A stretch of DNA of 64,000 bases from Sphingomonas pituitosa NBRC 102491 (GTDB taxonomy: Bacteria > Pseudomonadota > Alphaproteobacteria > Sphingomonadales > Sphingomonadaceae): positions 159,350-223,349 of the forward strand of contig NZ_BCYY01000006.1 of the NCBI RefSeq assembly GCF_001598435.1. The letters are read 5' to 3'. The notes beneath the pieces are model-generated. The model searched no databases and was not told the origin of the DNA. It worked only from the letters and a program-made list of their open reading frames with translations. Position numbers and translations under genes: made by a program. Every line of letters starts with the position of its first letter. Within the stretch, counting starts at the first letter, position 1. This document shows positions 39,817 through 48,246 of the stretch, in pieces.

Positions 39817-42323
39817 GCCGCCACGCGCGCCCGATCGGCCAGGATCTGGTCGACGATCATCCGGCCGATGTCGTTCTGCCACAGCCACAGGCCGTTCGCC
39901 TTGCCGCTGAAGCTGGATTCGCCGCCCAGCGGCCCATCCGGCACATGGCCCGAGGCAAGCCCCAGGCCGTATACGCCGGGAAGCGGCCGGCCGCCGGCGT
40001 CCAGCACCCGGCATTGCTGGTCGACCAGCCGGGGACGGCCGGGATGGTCCGCCATCAGCGGAATGCGCGCGCCCTCCACATCGTAGAGCGGCAGCGCGCG
40101 CGGCCGATAGCCGAGCGCGCCGATCACGACGTCCGCTTCTGCCAGCTCTGCACGCATCGCGGCCTCGTTGGCGGGCATCAGCCGGCAGAGCATCATGCGC
40201 GGATCGGGGGCGCGGCCGCCGACGCCGAGCATCCGCAGCACCAGCTCGCGCGCCTCCAGCCGGAAGCCGGCGAGGCGATAGACGAAGCCGCTCAAGGGAC
40301 AGATGTCCTCCGGGCCGAAATCGGTGAAGCCGTCTGCCTGCGCTTCTTCGGCCGAACGGTAGAAGGGGCGCAGCGGCCGGCGGTGATAGAGCCGCACGGC
40401 TCCCGCCCCCAGCGGGAGCGCCGGGCTGGCCTTGAGCAGCAACACGGCAGCGGCCATCGCACTGGTGGAGCCGCCGACGATGGCGATGCGTGGCGCCCGC
40501 GCCGTCGCCAGCCGGGCGCGGAGCCGGTCGAGCCCGCCCAGCCGCAAAACGTCGTCGCCCGGCACCAGCCGGTCGCCGGCAAGGTCACCGATCGGTGCGC
40601 CCGCGACGATCTCGGCGGCGACATGGGCGCGGTCCTGATAGCCGCCGGTGGCGATCACCAGATTGTCGGCGCGCATCACCCGCTCGTCGCCGGTGAGCAG
40701 GTTGCGCACCCGCGCCGCCCAGTCGCCCTGCGGCGTGCGGCGGGCGTCGACCACTTCGGATCGGGTCGCCACCACTCCGCCATGCTGTGCCACCACCGCG
40801 CCGAGCCGCGCACCCGTCGCCTCCAGCAGCGGGGTGGAGCGCGCCAGCGGCACGCCCAGTCGCCCCGCGTACAGCGCCACTTCGCGCGCGGCATGATGGT
40901 CGGTCAGCGCGGCGATCTCGCCATGGACATTGTCCTTCACCGCGGTGAGGAAGGTCTCGGCGGTGCTGTCGGACGTGATGGCATAGCTGCCGATTTCCCC
41001 CCGGCCCAGCACCGCATCGCGTTCGACGATCGCCAGTCCGGTCTGCGCCAGCGGCACCAGCTGGTCGCCCTTGGTCGCCGCCGTCAGCAGCGCGGTGCCT
41101 GCCGGACCGCCGCCGACGATCAATGCGGAATGCACCGCGCGGCCGCGGCGCTCCACCCGCAGCCCGTCGAGCCCCGCCTTGCGGCAGGCATCGATCAGCG
41201 CCGTGCAGACGGTATCGACATCGCCCTCGGTCATGGCGTCGGTCACCGGCAGCGACAGGATCCGGCCGCTGACCTCGTCGGCCACCGGCAGCGCGCGATC
41301 GATCACGCAGCTGCTGCGAAACCAGGGCTGCTCGCCCAGATGGGGGCTGAAATACTGCCCTGCCCCAATCCCCTGCTCGGCAAGCGCGGCGATGATCGCG
41401 GCGCGGTGGCCGGCAAAGGGCCGCGGCAGCAGCAGCGACTGGAACTGCAGCGCCGGACGCGCACCGTGCAACGCCTGGAATTCAAACCCATGCGCCTGGG
41501 CAAAACCGCCCAGCCGCGCGCGATAGGCGCGGTCCAGCGCGGCGCGATGCGCGGCGACGCCTTCGAGCTGCTCGAGCCGGGCCATGGCCAGGGCACCGAG
41601 CACTTCGGGCAGCTTGGCGTTGAGACCGGGCCCTTCCGCCGAGCGCCCGCCGTCGAACCCGAAATTGCTCATCCGGCGCAACGCCTCGACCAGCGCCGTG
41701 TCCCCGCAATGGATCAGGCCGCCTTCGGCCGTGGCGAAGACCTTGGTGGCGTGCATCGAATAGACAACCGGGAACGGTTCCCCTGCACCAAAGGCGCGCC
41801 CCTCGGCATCGATCGTGCCGAGCGAGGCCGCCGCGTCGATCACCACGCCGATGCCGCGCGCATGATATTCGCGGTACCGGGCCAGATCGATCGCCGCGCC
41901 GAACGTCGCATAGGGAACCACCACCGCGATACGATCGCCATGGCGATCAAAGGCCGCCGCCTCCGCGTCCGCGCGCATCGTCCAGTCCTCGGGATCGATG
42001 TCGCACAGCACCGGTGTCAGGCCGGCCCATTGCACGGCCTGGGCCGTCGCCGCGAAAGTGAAGGCGGGCACCAGCGCCAGCGCGCCGCTGCCTGCCCGGG
42101 GGCCCGCCGCATGCCGGATCGCGAGCATCAACCCCAGCGTCGCGTTGGCGACGGCAAGGCACGCGCCCCGCCCGCCGAAGAGCCGCGCGGCCGCCGCGGA
42201 TTCGAATCCGCGCACCACCGGGCCGCCGTTCGAATAGGTGCCCCGCGCCTCGATGGCACGAAGCGTGTCGGTCATCATGCTCAGCCGCGGCGGCTGCGGC
42301 GCGATCAGCGGCAGGCGCTGCAT
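39813..42323 (-). CDS. DegT-type aminotransferase fused to FAD/NAD(P)-dependent oxidoreductase
   Basis: 836 residues in one frame. Residues ~1-385 are a DegT/DnrJ/EryC1 PLP-dependent aminotransferase: GTYSNGGPVVRGFESAAAA, VPAFTFAATAQAVQWAGLTP, VVIDAAAS (Asp 163) and YSMHATKVFATAEGG with the PLP Lys at 194. Residues ~398-836 are a two-dinucleotide-fold flavoprotein: ALIVGGGPAGTALL (FAD fold at 404), VIATGGYQ at ~556, and a second fold RIAIVGGSTSAMAAAVLLLK at ~612, as in flavin monooxygenases of the N-hydroxylase type. The fusion could amine and then oxidise a sugar or similar ketone; this is inference. GGGAGAG lies seven bases before the ATG at 42323. It is coupled to the glycosyltransferase. 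Confidence 0.82.
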   Translation of the reverse strand: MQRLPLIAPQPPRLSMMTDTLRAIEARGTYSNGGPVVRGFESAAAARLFGGRGACLAVANATLGLMLAIRHAAGPRAGSGALALVPAFTFAATAQAVQWAGLTPVLCDIDPEDWTMRADAEAAAFDRHGDRIAVVVPYATFGAAIDLARYREYHARGIGVVIDAAASLGTIDAEGRAFGAGEPFPVVYSMHATKVFATAEGGLIHCGDTALVEALRRMSNFGFDGGRSAEGPGLNAKLPEVLGALAMARLEQLEGVAAHRAALDRAYRARLGGFAQAHGFEFQALHGARPALQFQSLLLPRPFAGHRAAIIAALAEQGIGAGQYFSPHLGEQPWFRSSCVIDRALPVADEVSGRILSLPVTDAMTEGDVDTVCTALIDACRKAGLDGLRVERRGRAVHSALIVGGGPAGTALLTAATKGDQLVPLAQTGLAIVERDAVLGRGEIGSYAITSDSTAETFLTAVKDNVHGEIAALTDHHAAREVALYAGRLGVPLARSTPLLEATGARLGAVVAQHGGVVATRSEVVDARRTPQGDWAARVRNLLTGDERVMRADNLVIATGGYQDRAHVAAEIVAGAPIGDLAGDRLVPGDDVLRLGGLDRLRARLATARAPRIAIVGGSTSAMAAAVLLLKASPALPLGAGAVRLYHRRPLRPFYRSAEEAQADGFTDFGPEDICPLSGFVYRLAGFRLEARELVLRMLGVGGRAPDPRMMLCRLMPANEAAMRAELAEADVVIGALGYRPRALPLYDVEGARIPLMADHPGRPRLVDQQCRVLDAGGRPLPGVYGLGLASGHVPDGPLGGESSFSGKANGLWLWQNDIGRMIVDQILADRARVAA

Positions 42324-42626
42324 GGTCGTCTCTCCCAAGGCTCCTTGCGACAAGGAGCGAAGACGGCGGACCATGGCAGAGCCGGCTTAGAAAACGGTAA
42401 AATGCGGGCACTCGCTGCAGCGTTCCGCTGCGCACGGCCTCGTCGATCTGGACAGGCCGAACCGCGATGTTGCGGGTGAAGCACGGCGTGAGAACACCCC
42501 TCCGTAGTTTCACTTAAGTAACAATATAGACCCCCCAAAGTTCATGTCCTGGGACACGTTACACCTGCGCAACCGCCTATACAGCAACATAAGAGGCTCG
42601 GCATTTCAGAAACGCAAGGTGAAGTC
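42324..42626. other. Divergent promoter region, aminotransferase-flavoprotein / TBDR
   Basis: 303 bases between divergent genes, with an AT-rich core around 42508-42530 (CACTTAAGTAACAATATAGA). It probably carries promoters for both directions. I see no riboswitch or small gene. Confidence 0.45.
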
Positions 42627-45104
42627 GTGAAGCTGACAGGACTCATACTCTCTCTGATCGCAACCACGTCCATTTCGACGCAGGCGCTGGCGCAGAGTGA
42701 CGCCGCTGCACCGCGCGAGACCAAGGAACGCGCTACGCAGGCCGCACCGGAGAAGGAAGTCTTCTCCACCGGCGTCGCCAAGGGCCGCGATCGGTTGGAC
42801 AGCGCGACGTCCACCAGCTCCCTGAAGGGTAGCGAGGCGCAGAAGCTTGGGCCCGTCGGCCTGGCCGACATCCTGCGCACCATGCCGGGCATCCGCGTCG
42901 AGAACGGCGTCAGCGAGGGCAACAACAACTATACCGTGCGCGGCCTGCCGATCGGCTCGGGCGGCTCCAAATATGTGCTGCTCGAGGAGGACGGCCTGCC
43001 GGTCGTCGAGTTCAACGACCTCTTCAACATCGCGGGCGACAGCTTCTTCCGCGCCGACTTCAACATCGCCCAGATCGAGACGATCCGCGGCGGCTCCGCC
43101 TCCACCTTCGCGTCCAATTCGCCGGGCGGTCTGATCAACCTGATCTCCAAGACCGGCGACGTGGACGGCGGCGCGATCCAGGTCTCGACCGGACTCGACT
43201 ATGATTCGAAGCGCGTCGACCTCGATTATGGCGCGCACCTCAGCAAGACCGTGCGCTTCCACGTCGGCGGCTTCTACCGCGTCGGCGAAGGCCCGCGCGC
43301 GACCGGCATGACCTCGTTTAACGGCGGCCAGATCAAGCTGAACGTCACCAAGGAATTCGCCAACGGCTATATCCGCCTCTACGGCAGCCTGCTGCAGGAC
43401 CGCGCCCCCAGCTACGCGACCTATCCGATCACGCTGACCGGCACCAACGACAAGCCGGTGATCGGCAATGTCCCCGGCTTCGACATCCTCAAGGACTCGA
43501 TGTACTCGCCGAACGTGCCCACCCTGCTCACGCTGAACGGCCAGAACCAGGTCACGGCCTTCGCGATCAAGCGCGGGCAGAGCGTCGAGTCCAAGTCGAT
43601 CGGGTTCGAGGCGCAGTTCGATCTGGCAGGCTGGACCTTCACCGATCGCGCCCGCTTCTCGAAGAATTCGGGCGAGTTCCTGCGCGCATTCCCCAGCACG
43701 GTGGCGCCCGTCGCGACCCTGGCCGCCTCGCTCGCCGGCACCGGCGCGACGGCCACCTATTTCAACGGCCCCAATGCCGGCAAGGCGGTGGGCGCGAATG
43801 CCAACGGCAACGGCTTGCTCGCCAACTATTTCGCGAACGTCTACAAGCTGAACAACGCGGACCACTTCGCCAACGACTTCCGCGCCACCCGCGTGTGGAA
43901 GGTCGGCAACGGCGATCTCACCACCACGGCCGGCCTGTATGTCGCCGCCCAGTCGGTGGCGGTCGACGCGCTGCAGATCTCGATGGTCACCGACGTCGCC
44001 GGCGGCGGTGACAGCTCGCTGGTGACCCTCACCAATGCGGCCGGCGTCGCGCAGACCCAGGACGGCGTCTATGCCTATAGCCGCAACGGGCCGAAGCTGC
44101 GCCGGTCGTTCGACATGGATTACAGCTTCTTCGCGCCCTACGCCTCGGTGAACTACCATGTCGGCAAGCTCGCGATCGGCGGCAGCCTGCGCTACGATAC
44201 CGGGCATGCGCGCGGCAGCATGGTCGGCGCCGATCTCGGCGGCAGCCGCAACGGCACCGTCAGCGTCGACATGAACGGCGATGGCAGGATCAGCGCGCCC
44301 GAAACCCGCGTCTCGGCGCTGCCGCTCGGCCAGTCGGCGCCGGTGAACTATGATTTCCGCTATTTGAGCTATTCGGTGGGCGTCAATTACCGCGCCGCCG
44401 AGCCGCTCGCCTTCTTCGCGCGCTACAGCCGCGGCGGTCGCGTGAATGCGGACAAGATCCTGTTCACCAGCGCGATCGACAACAATACCGGCAAGCTGGT
44501 GGAATCGCGCCAGGCCTATGACGCGGTCAAGCAGGTCGAAGGCGGCATGAAGTTCCGCAGGAACGGCATCACCTTCAACGCCACTGCCTTCCTCGCCTAT
44601 GCCGACGACCACAACCAGCTCAACGGCCTGGCGACCCAGACCTATCGCAAGTACCGCACCTATGGCCTGGAGCTGGAAGGCGGCATCCGCCGCGGCCCGT
44701 TCAGCATGACCGCAGGCGCGACCTACACCAAGGCGAAGATCACCAAGGACTATTTCGATCCGACCCTGACCGGCAAGGAACCGCGCCACCAGCCGGCCTG
44801 GACGCTGCAGGCGACCCCGCAGGTCGACACGAAATACGCGACCGTGGGCGCCAGCGTGGTGACGATCACCAGCAGCTATTCGCAGGACATCAACCAGCTG
44901 AAGATGCCGGGCTTCACCACCGTCGGCGGCTTCGTGATCCTGCACCCGACCAAGATGATCGATGTCGCGCTGACCGGCACCAACCTGCTCAACGCCAAGG
45001 GCTTCCTGGACATCAACCAGGCGAGCATGCCCACCACCGGCATCGGCTGGGCCCGGTCGGTGCAGGGCCGCACGCTGGCTGCCGCGGTGCGCTTCAACTT
45101 CTGA
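42627..45104 (+). CDS. TonB-dependent receptor
   Basis: 825 residues starting with GTG at 42627 (AAGGTG just upstream). Signal peptide ends TQALAQ. The plug has VGLADILRTMPGIRVENGVS, YTVRGLPIG, and IETIRGGSASTFASNSPGGL then INLISKTG. The barrel ends LAAAVRFNF. The plug wording (SEGNNNYTVRGLPIGSGGSK) differs from the other TBDRs here. Its divergent placement from the aminotransferase-flavoprotein and glycosyltransferase operon hints at import of a related compound, but that is speculative. A strong terminator follows. Confidence 0.92.
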   Translation: MKLTGLILSLIATTSISTQALAQSDAAAPRETKERATQAAPEKEVFSTGVAKGRDRLDSATSTSSLKGSEAQKLGPVGLADILRTMPGIRVENGVSEGNNNYTVRGLPIGSGGSKYVLLEEDGLPVVEFNDLFNIAGDSFFRADFNIAQIETIRGGSASTFASNSPGGLINLISKTGDVDGGAIQVSTGLDYDSKRVDLDYGAHLSKTVRFHVGGFYRVGEGPRATGMTSFNGGQIKLNVTKEFANGYIRLYGSLLQDRAPSYATYPITLTGTNDKPVIGNVPGFDILKDSMYSPNVPTLLTLNGQNQVTAFAIKRGQSVESKSIGFEAQFDLAGWTFTDRARFSKNSGEFLRAFPSTVAPVATLAASLAGTGATATYFNGPNAGKAVGANANGNGLLANYFANVYKLNNADHFANDFRATRVWKVGNGDLTTTAGLYVAAQSVAVDALQISMVTDVAGGGDSSLVTLTNAAGVAQTQDGVYAYSRNGPKLRRSFDMDYSFFAPYASVNYHVGKLAIGGSLRYDTGHARGSMVGADLGGSRNGTVSVDMNGDGRISAPETRVSALPLGQSAPVNYDFRYLSYSVGVNYRAAEPLAFFARYSRGGRVNADKILFTSAIDNNTGKLVESRQAYDAVKQVEGGMKFRRNGITFNATAFLAYADDHNQLNGLATQTYRKYRTYGLELEGGIRRGPFSMTAGATYTKAKITKDYFDPTLTGKEPRHQPAWTLQATPQVDTKYATVGASVVTITSSYSQDINQLKMPGFTTVGGFVILHPTKMIDVALTGTNLLNAKGFLDINQASMPTTGIGWARSVQGRTLAAAVRFNF

Positions 45105-45131
45105 ACTTCGTCCCCCCCGAAGAACCCCCTC

Positions 45132-45165
45132 GCCCGGTCGCTCCCCAGCGGCCGGGCTTTTTCTT
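45132..45165 (+). terminator. Rho-independent terminator after the TBDR
   Basis: GCCCGGTCGCT and AGCGGCCGGGC pair (one mismatch) around CCCC, followed by TTTTTCTTT. Confidence 0.88.
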
Positions 45166-45169
45166 TGCC

Positions 45170-45913
45170 TCAGTCCGCGCGGGCTGCGACCGTCTGAACG
45201 TGGAGCGCGGGGAACACGTCCTCGATCGGCTTGCTGTCGGGCAGCACGTACACATAGCCACCCTTGCCCTTGTACATCGGGCTGAGCAGCCTGGAGTAGA
45301 AGGTGCCGGGCACGTTGATGCAGCCGAAGGTGATGCGGTTGTCGTCGGGCGTCGGCGAGGCGAGCCGTTCGCGCCGTTTCTCCTTGCGCGCCGCGATACC
45401 GGTCGGCACCGGATGCAGCGCCACTGAGGTGTAGTAATCCACCCACAGCACCCGCTCCTTGCCGACCGCGAGGCCGAACTTGGCGAGATAGCGCCCGGCG
45501 GGCGTCGTCTTCTCGGCGGGCCCGATTTCGGACAGCTGCTTGGCGCCGATCCCCGGCGTCGCATCGTCGCCGGGGGCGATGCCGATCAGTACCGGCACGG
45601 CCGCGAGCTGCTTGCCATGCGGGTCGAACAGGAACAGCGCGGCGTGCGGCTTGTCGACGATCAGATAGGGCAGCCCGTGATTGTCACCGGCTGCTGACAC
45701 CCAGTCGTGCACCCGCAGCGTCTCCGCGGAGGGCTGGAGCCTGGGCGCCTCAGGCCGGGCAGCTGCGGCCTTGGGCTTGGCGGGCGCCCGCCTGGACTTG
45801 CCGGCGGGGGCCTTTTTCGCCGCGGCGGGCTTGGGCTTGGCATCCTGGAGGGGAACGGCGGGAGAAGGGACGAGCAGCGCAAGCCCGGCCAGCGCGAGAA
45901 AGCCTTGGATCAT
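45170..45913 (-). CDS. L,D-transpeptidase (YkuD-type) with atypical active-site motif
   Basis: 247 residues from the ATG at 45913 (a GTG at 45928 is an alternative). Signal anchor (GFLALAGLALLVPSPA), then a Lys/Ala/Pro-rich linker (~30-65), then a YkuD domain. It has LPYLIVDKPHAALFLFDPHG, TTPAGRYLAKFG, VALHPVPTG with the conserved His, and RITFGCINVPGTFY carrying the catalytic Cys near residue 198. The classical SHGCIR is TFGCIN here. It would form 3-3 peptidoglycan links or attach proteins to peptidoglycan. It lies just past the terminator of a coiled-coil lipoprotein gene. Confidence 0.82.
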   Translation of the reverse strand: MIQGFLALAGLALLVPSPAVPLQDAKPKPAAAKKAPAGKSRRAPAKPKAAAARPEAPRLQPSAETLRVHDWVSAAGDNHGLPYLIVDKPHAALFLFDPHGKQLAAVPVLIGIAPGDDATPGIGAKQLSEIGPAEKTTPAGRYLAKFGLAVGKERVLWVDYYTSVALHPVPTGIAARKEKRRERLASPTPDDNRITFGCINVPGTFYSRLLSPMYKGKGGYVYVLPDSKPIEDVFPALHVQTVAARAD

Positions 45914-45944
45914 CGATACGTCGCTCACGAATATTGGCGCTCAA

Positions 45945-45980
45945 TAAAAAGGGTGGCCGCCCCGAAGCGCGGCCACCCGG
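45945..45980 (-). terminator. Rho-independent terminator after the lipoprotein gene
   Basis: On the minus strand GGGTGGCCGC and GCGGCCACCC pair and are followed by TTTTTATTG. Confidence 0.88.
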
Positions 45981-46012
45981 ATCTCGGCCAAGGCCGATGC
46001 GGCAGGCTCCGC

Positions 46013-46330
46013 TTAGTTGCGGGCGCGCTTGCGCGGCTTGGCGTTCTGCTGCTGCACCTGCTGCGAAAGCGCCTGCTGCTGCTGGTCCAGCGTGTCGACG
46101 CGGCCGTTCAGCTGGTCGAGGCGCTGGCCGTTCTGCTGGGCCTGGCCGGCAGCGGCCTGGGCCTGCGACAGCGCCTGCTTGGCGGTGCCGTCGGTTTCCT
46201 GGAGGCGGGTCTCCAGCGCATCGACGCGCTGGCTGACGGGGGCGATCTGCTCGCGCACGAACTTCTTGGTTGCGCAACCACTCAGGCCCACCGCGCCGAT
46301 CATGAGCATCGCGAGGGGAGCAAACTTCAT
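46013..46330 (-). CDS. Small outer-membrane lipoprotein with coiled coil (Lpp-like)
   Basis: 105 residues from the ATG at 46330. A lipoprotein signal (APLAMLMIGAVGLSGC) has a good lipobox LSGC at Cys 19. The remainder is a Gln/Ala/Leu coiled coil (VSQRVDALETRLQETDGTAK and so on) ending in a basic tail PRKRARN. The layout recalls Braun-type and other trimeric lipoproteins that span the periplasm. The terminal Lys of Lpp is not present, but basic residues are close to the end. Its neighbour is an L,D-transpeptidase, which may attach it to peptidoglycan. Longer starts at 46342 or 46357 are possible. Confidence 0.75.
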   Translation of the reverse strand: MKFAPLAMLMIGAVGLSGCATKKFVREQIAPVSQRVDALETRLQETDGTAKQALSQAQAAAGQAQQNGQRLDQLNGRVDTLDQQQQALSQQVQQQNAKPRKRARN

Positions 46331-46480
46331 ACCAGTACGCATATACACACCTTTCACTCGTTAACTAAACTAAGGCCCGGCCACCAAGCCGGAGCGCCGG
46401 GTCCGCAACAATCCCGATTCGGTCCGGCTGTGCTTCTTGTCCGTCGGACCGAGCCGGAGACGGGGCGAAGTGTTCCCGCA

Positions 46481-47146
46481 TCAGCGCTTCCGCCGCCCCT
46501 TGGGCCGCTCGGCGAAGGGATCGCGGGGAATCCCGTCGTTATCGGTCGCGGCCTTGGCGGGTCCGTGCTGCGCCGCGACGCAGCGCTTGAGCTCCGCGAC
46601 CGCCGCGCCGCTGCCGTCGAGCGCCAGCCGCGCCACCGGCGTGCTACCGCGATCGATGTGCAGCGCCTTGGAGCCGGCGAAGGACACGGGGAACTTGGGA
46701 TCGAACGCCGCGACGAAGCCCTGCTTGCCGTCTGCGACGATGCCGATCGCCTGGTGATTGGGGTAGCCGCCTTGCGTGAGGCGGAAGGTGAGCTTCAGCC
46801 GGTCCTGCGGGCGGATCGACCAATTCTCGTTGAGGACCGAGAAATGGTTGCTGCCGTCGCGGTCCATCCCGAGCAGCAGCGTGGTACCGCCCGGCTGATC
46901 GAACCCGCGGCTGATGAAGCAGCCGGAGCCGTCCTTGCTCGCGGCAATCGTCCAGTCGCCGAGCTGCTTGGTCGGATAGTCCTGCGCCAGCGCCACGGAC
47001 GACGATGCCGCGCCAATCGCCAGCACGGCCGCAACCCGCAGAATCGCGCCGCTGCACCGTCCGGTTGAGCGTGGCAGGATGCGGAGGGTCGGCAGTGCTT
47101 CGATCACGATGGGTTCCCTTAGGTTCGGCCCCATAACGTTCGACAT
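46481..47146 (-). CDS. Secreted hypothetical protein
   Basis: About 221 residues. A long N-terminus ends in a signal segment (AILRVAAVLAIGAASSSVAL then AQ). The mature part has YPTKQLGDWTIAASKDGSGC, ISRGFDQPGGTTLLLGMDRD and DRLKLTFRLTQGGYPNHQAI. The GDWTI opening recalls envelope proteins of the invasion-associated locus B type, but I am not confident of that family. The tail is basic (FAERPKGRRKR). The start is uncertain between 47146 and 47134. Confidence 0.6.
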   Translation of the reverse strand: MSNVMGPNLREPIVIEALPTLRILPRSTGRCSGAILRVAAVLAIGAASSSVALAQDYPTKQLGDWTIAASKDGSGCFISRGFDQPGGTTLLLGMDRDGSNHFSVLNENWSIRPQDRLKLTFRLTQGGYPNHQAIGIVADGKQGFVAAFDPKFPVSFAGSKALHIDRGSTPVARLALDGSGAAVAELKRCVAAQHGPAKAATDNDGIPRDPFAERPKGRRKR

Positions 47147-47472
47147 GCAAAACGGTTCTATGCGGATGCGGCCGGAAATCGTGCCAGGATCGGACACGGC
47201 CCCGCCGACAGACCGGTGCACATGTTGCACTGCAAGATACTTCCAAACATCCCCTACGTACGTATCGATATGTGCTAGAAACGATTTAGTGATGGTGCAG
47301 GTATTGAAGAGGTTGTATTACAACGCTGCGCAATTTGTTGCGTGGCGCGGCATTACATCAACTTTCAATGTCCGCAGCAGATCGCGCCAGCGCGGCGTCA
47401 ACAATGACATCCTGTACATGCCATATCCCAAGTGGCGTGCATAAGAGACATGTGTCTGAAGGAGAAGACCTG
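47147..47472. other. Upstream region of the rhodopsin gene
   Basis: 326 bases with unusually low GC for this window, including the palindrome TACGTACGTA near 47259 and runs such as GTATTACAACG. It probably holds the rhodopsin promoter and operator sites. No credible ORF was found. Confidence 0.45.
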
Positions 47473-48243
47473 ATGGAGACCGCAATCGTATCGCCATTTC
47501 AGTATTCACTGATCTACAACGCCTTCTCGTTTACCTTCGCGACGATGGCGGCGACGACCATCTTCCTGTGGTTCGGTCGATCCCAGGTATCCGCAGCCTA
47601 CAAGAACGCAGTGACGATTTCCGGCCTCGTGACCGCGATCGCCGCCTATCACTACCTCCGGATCTTCGAAAGCTGGGAATCGGCCTATCATTACGTCAAC
47701 GGTGCCGTCTCGGCGACGGGCATCGCGTTCAACGATGCCTATCGCTATGTCGACTGGCTGCTCACCGTGCCGCTGCTGCTGATCGAGCTGGTGCTGGTGA
47801 TGCGCCTTTCGCGCGAAGAGACGGTGCAGAAGGGCTGGCGGCTGGGTCTTGCCGCCGCGCTGATGATCATCCTCGGCTATCCGGGTGAGATCGCCAGCGA
47901 CATTCCCACCCGCGCGCTGTGGGGCACGCTCTCGGCGATTCCGTTCGTCTACATCGTCTGGGAGCTGTTCAGCGGCCTCGGCAAGTCGATCGAGCGCCAA
48001 CCGGAGGCGGTCCGCGGTCTGGTGAAGCAGGCTCGCCTGCTGACCTTCGCCTCCTGGGGCTTCTACCCGATCGTCTACATGGCGCCCTATGCCAATCTCG
48101 CCGGTCCCGACGTCGAGACCGTGATCCAGATCGGCTACACCATTGCCGACCTCGTCGCCAAGGCGGGCGTGGGCCTGCTGGTCTTCGCGATCGCCCAGCG
48201 CAAGTCCGAAGTCGAGGGCCACGGCACGCCGCACACGGCCTGA
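47473..48243 (+). CDS. Proton-pumping microbial rhodopsin (xanthorhodopsin/proteorhodopsin type)
   Basis: 256 residues, seven membrane helices. Helix C reads YRYVDWLLTVPLLLIELVLV, giving Asp94 (proton acceptor), Thr98 and Glu105 (proton donor), the DTE pattern of outward proton pumps. Arg91 and His60 (AAYHYLRI) complete the counter-ion complex. The retinal Lys is 230 in helix G (IADLVAKAGVG). Leu102 sits at the spectral-tuning position associated with green absorption. Gly151 follows Trp in helix E (ALWGTLSAIPFVYIVWE), where xanthorhodopsin-like pumps have the Gly that makes room for a carotenoid antenna. AAGGAG lies 9 bases before the ATG. It is followed after 3 bases by the retinal-forming enzyme. 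Confidence 0.96.
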   Translation: METAIVSPFQYSLIYNAFSFTFATMAATTIFLWFGRSQVSAAYKNAVTISGLVTAIAAYHYLRIFESWESAYHYVNGAVSATGIAFNDAYRYVDWLLTVPLLLIELVLVMRLSREETVQKGWRLGLAAALMIILGYPGEIASDIPTRALWGTLSAIPFVYIVWELFSGLGKSIERQPEAVRGLVKQARLLTFASWGFYPIVYMAPYANLAGPDVETVIQIGYTIADLVAKAGVGLLVFAIAQRKSEVEGHGTPHTA

Positions 48244-48246
48244 TCC

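Noticed and set aside
47079..47444. Plus-strand ORF of 121 codons before the rhodopsin gene
   Set aside because: It overlaps the start of the minus-strand secreted protein and the AT-rich promoter region, has no ribosome-binding site, and reads as random sequence.
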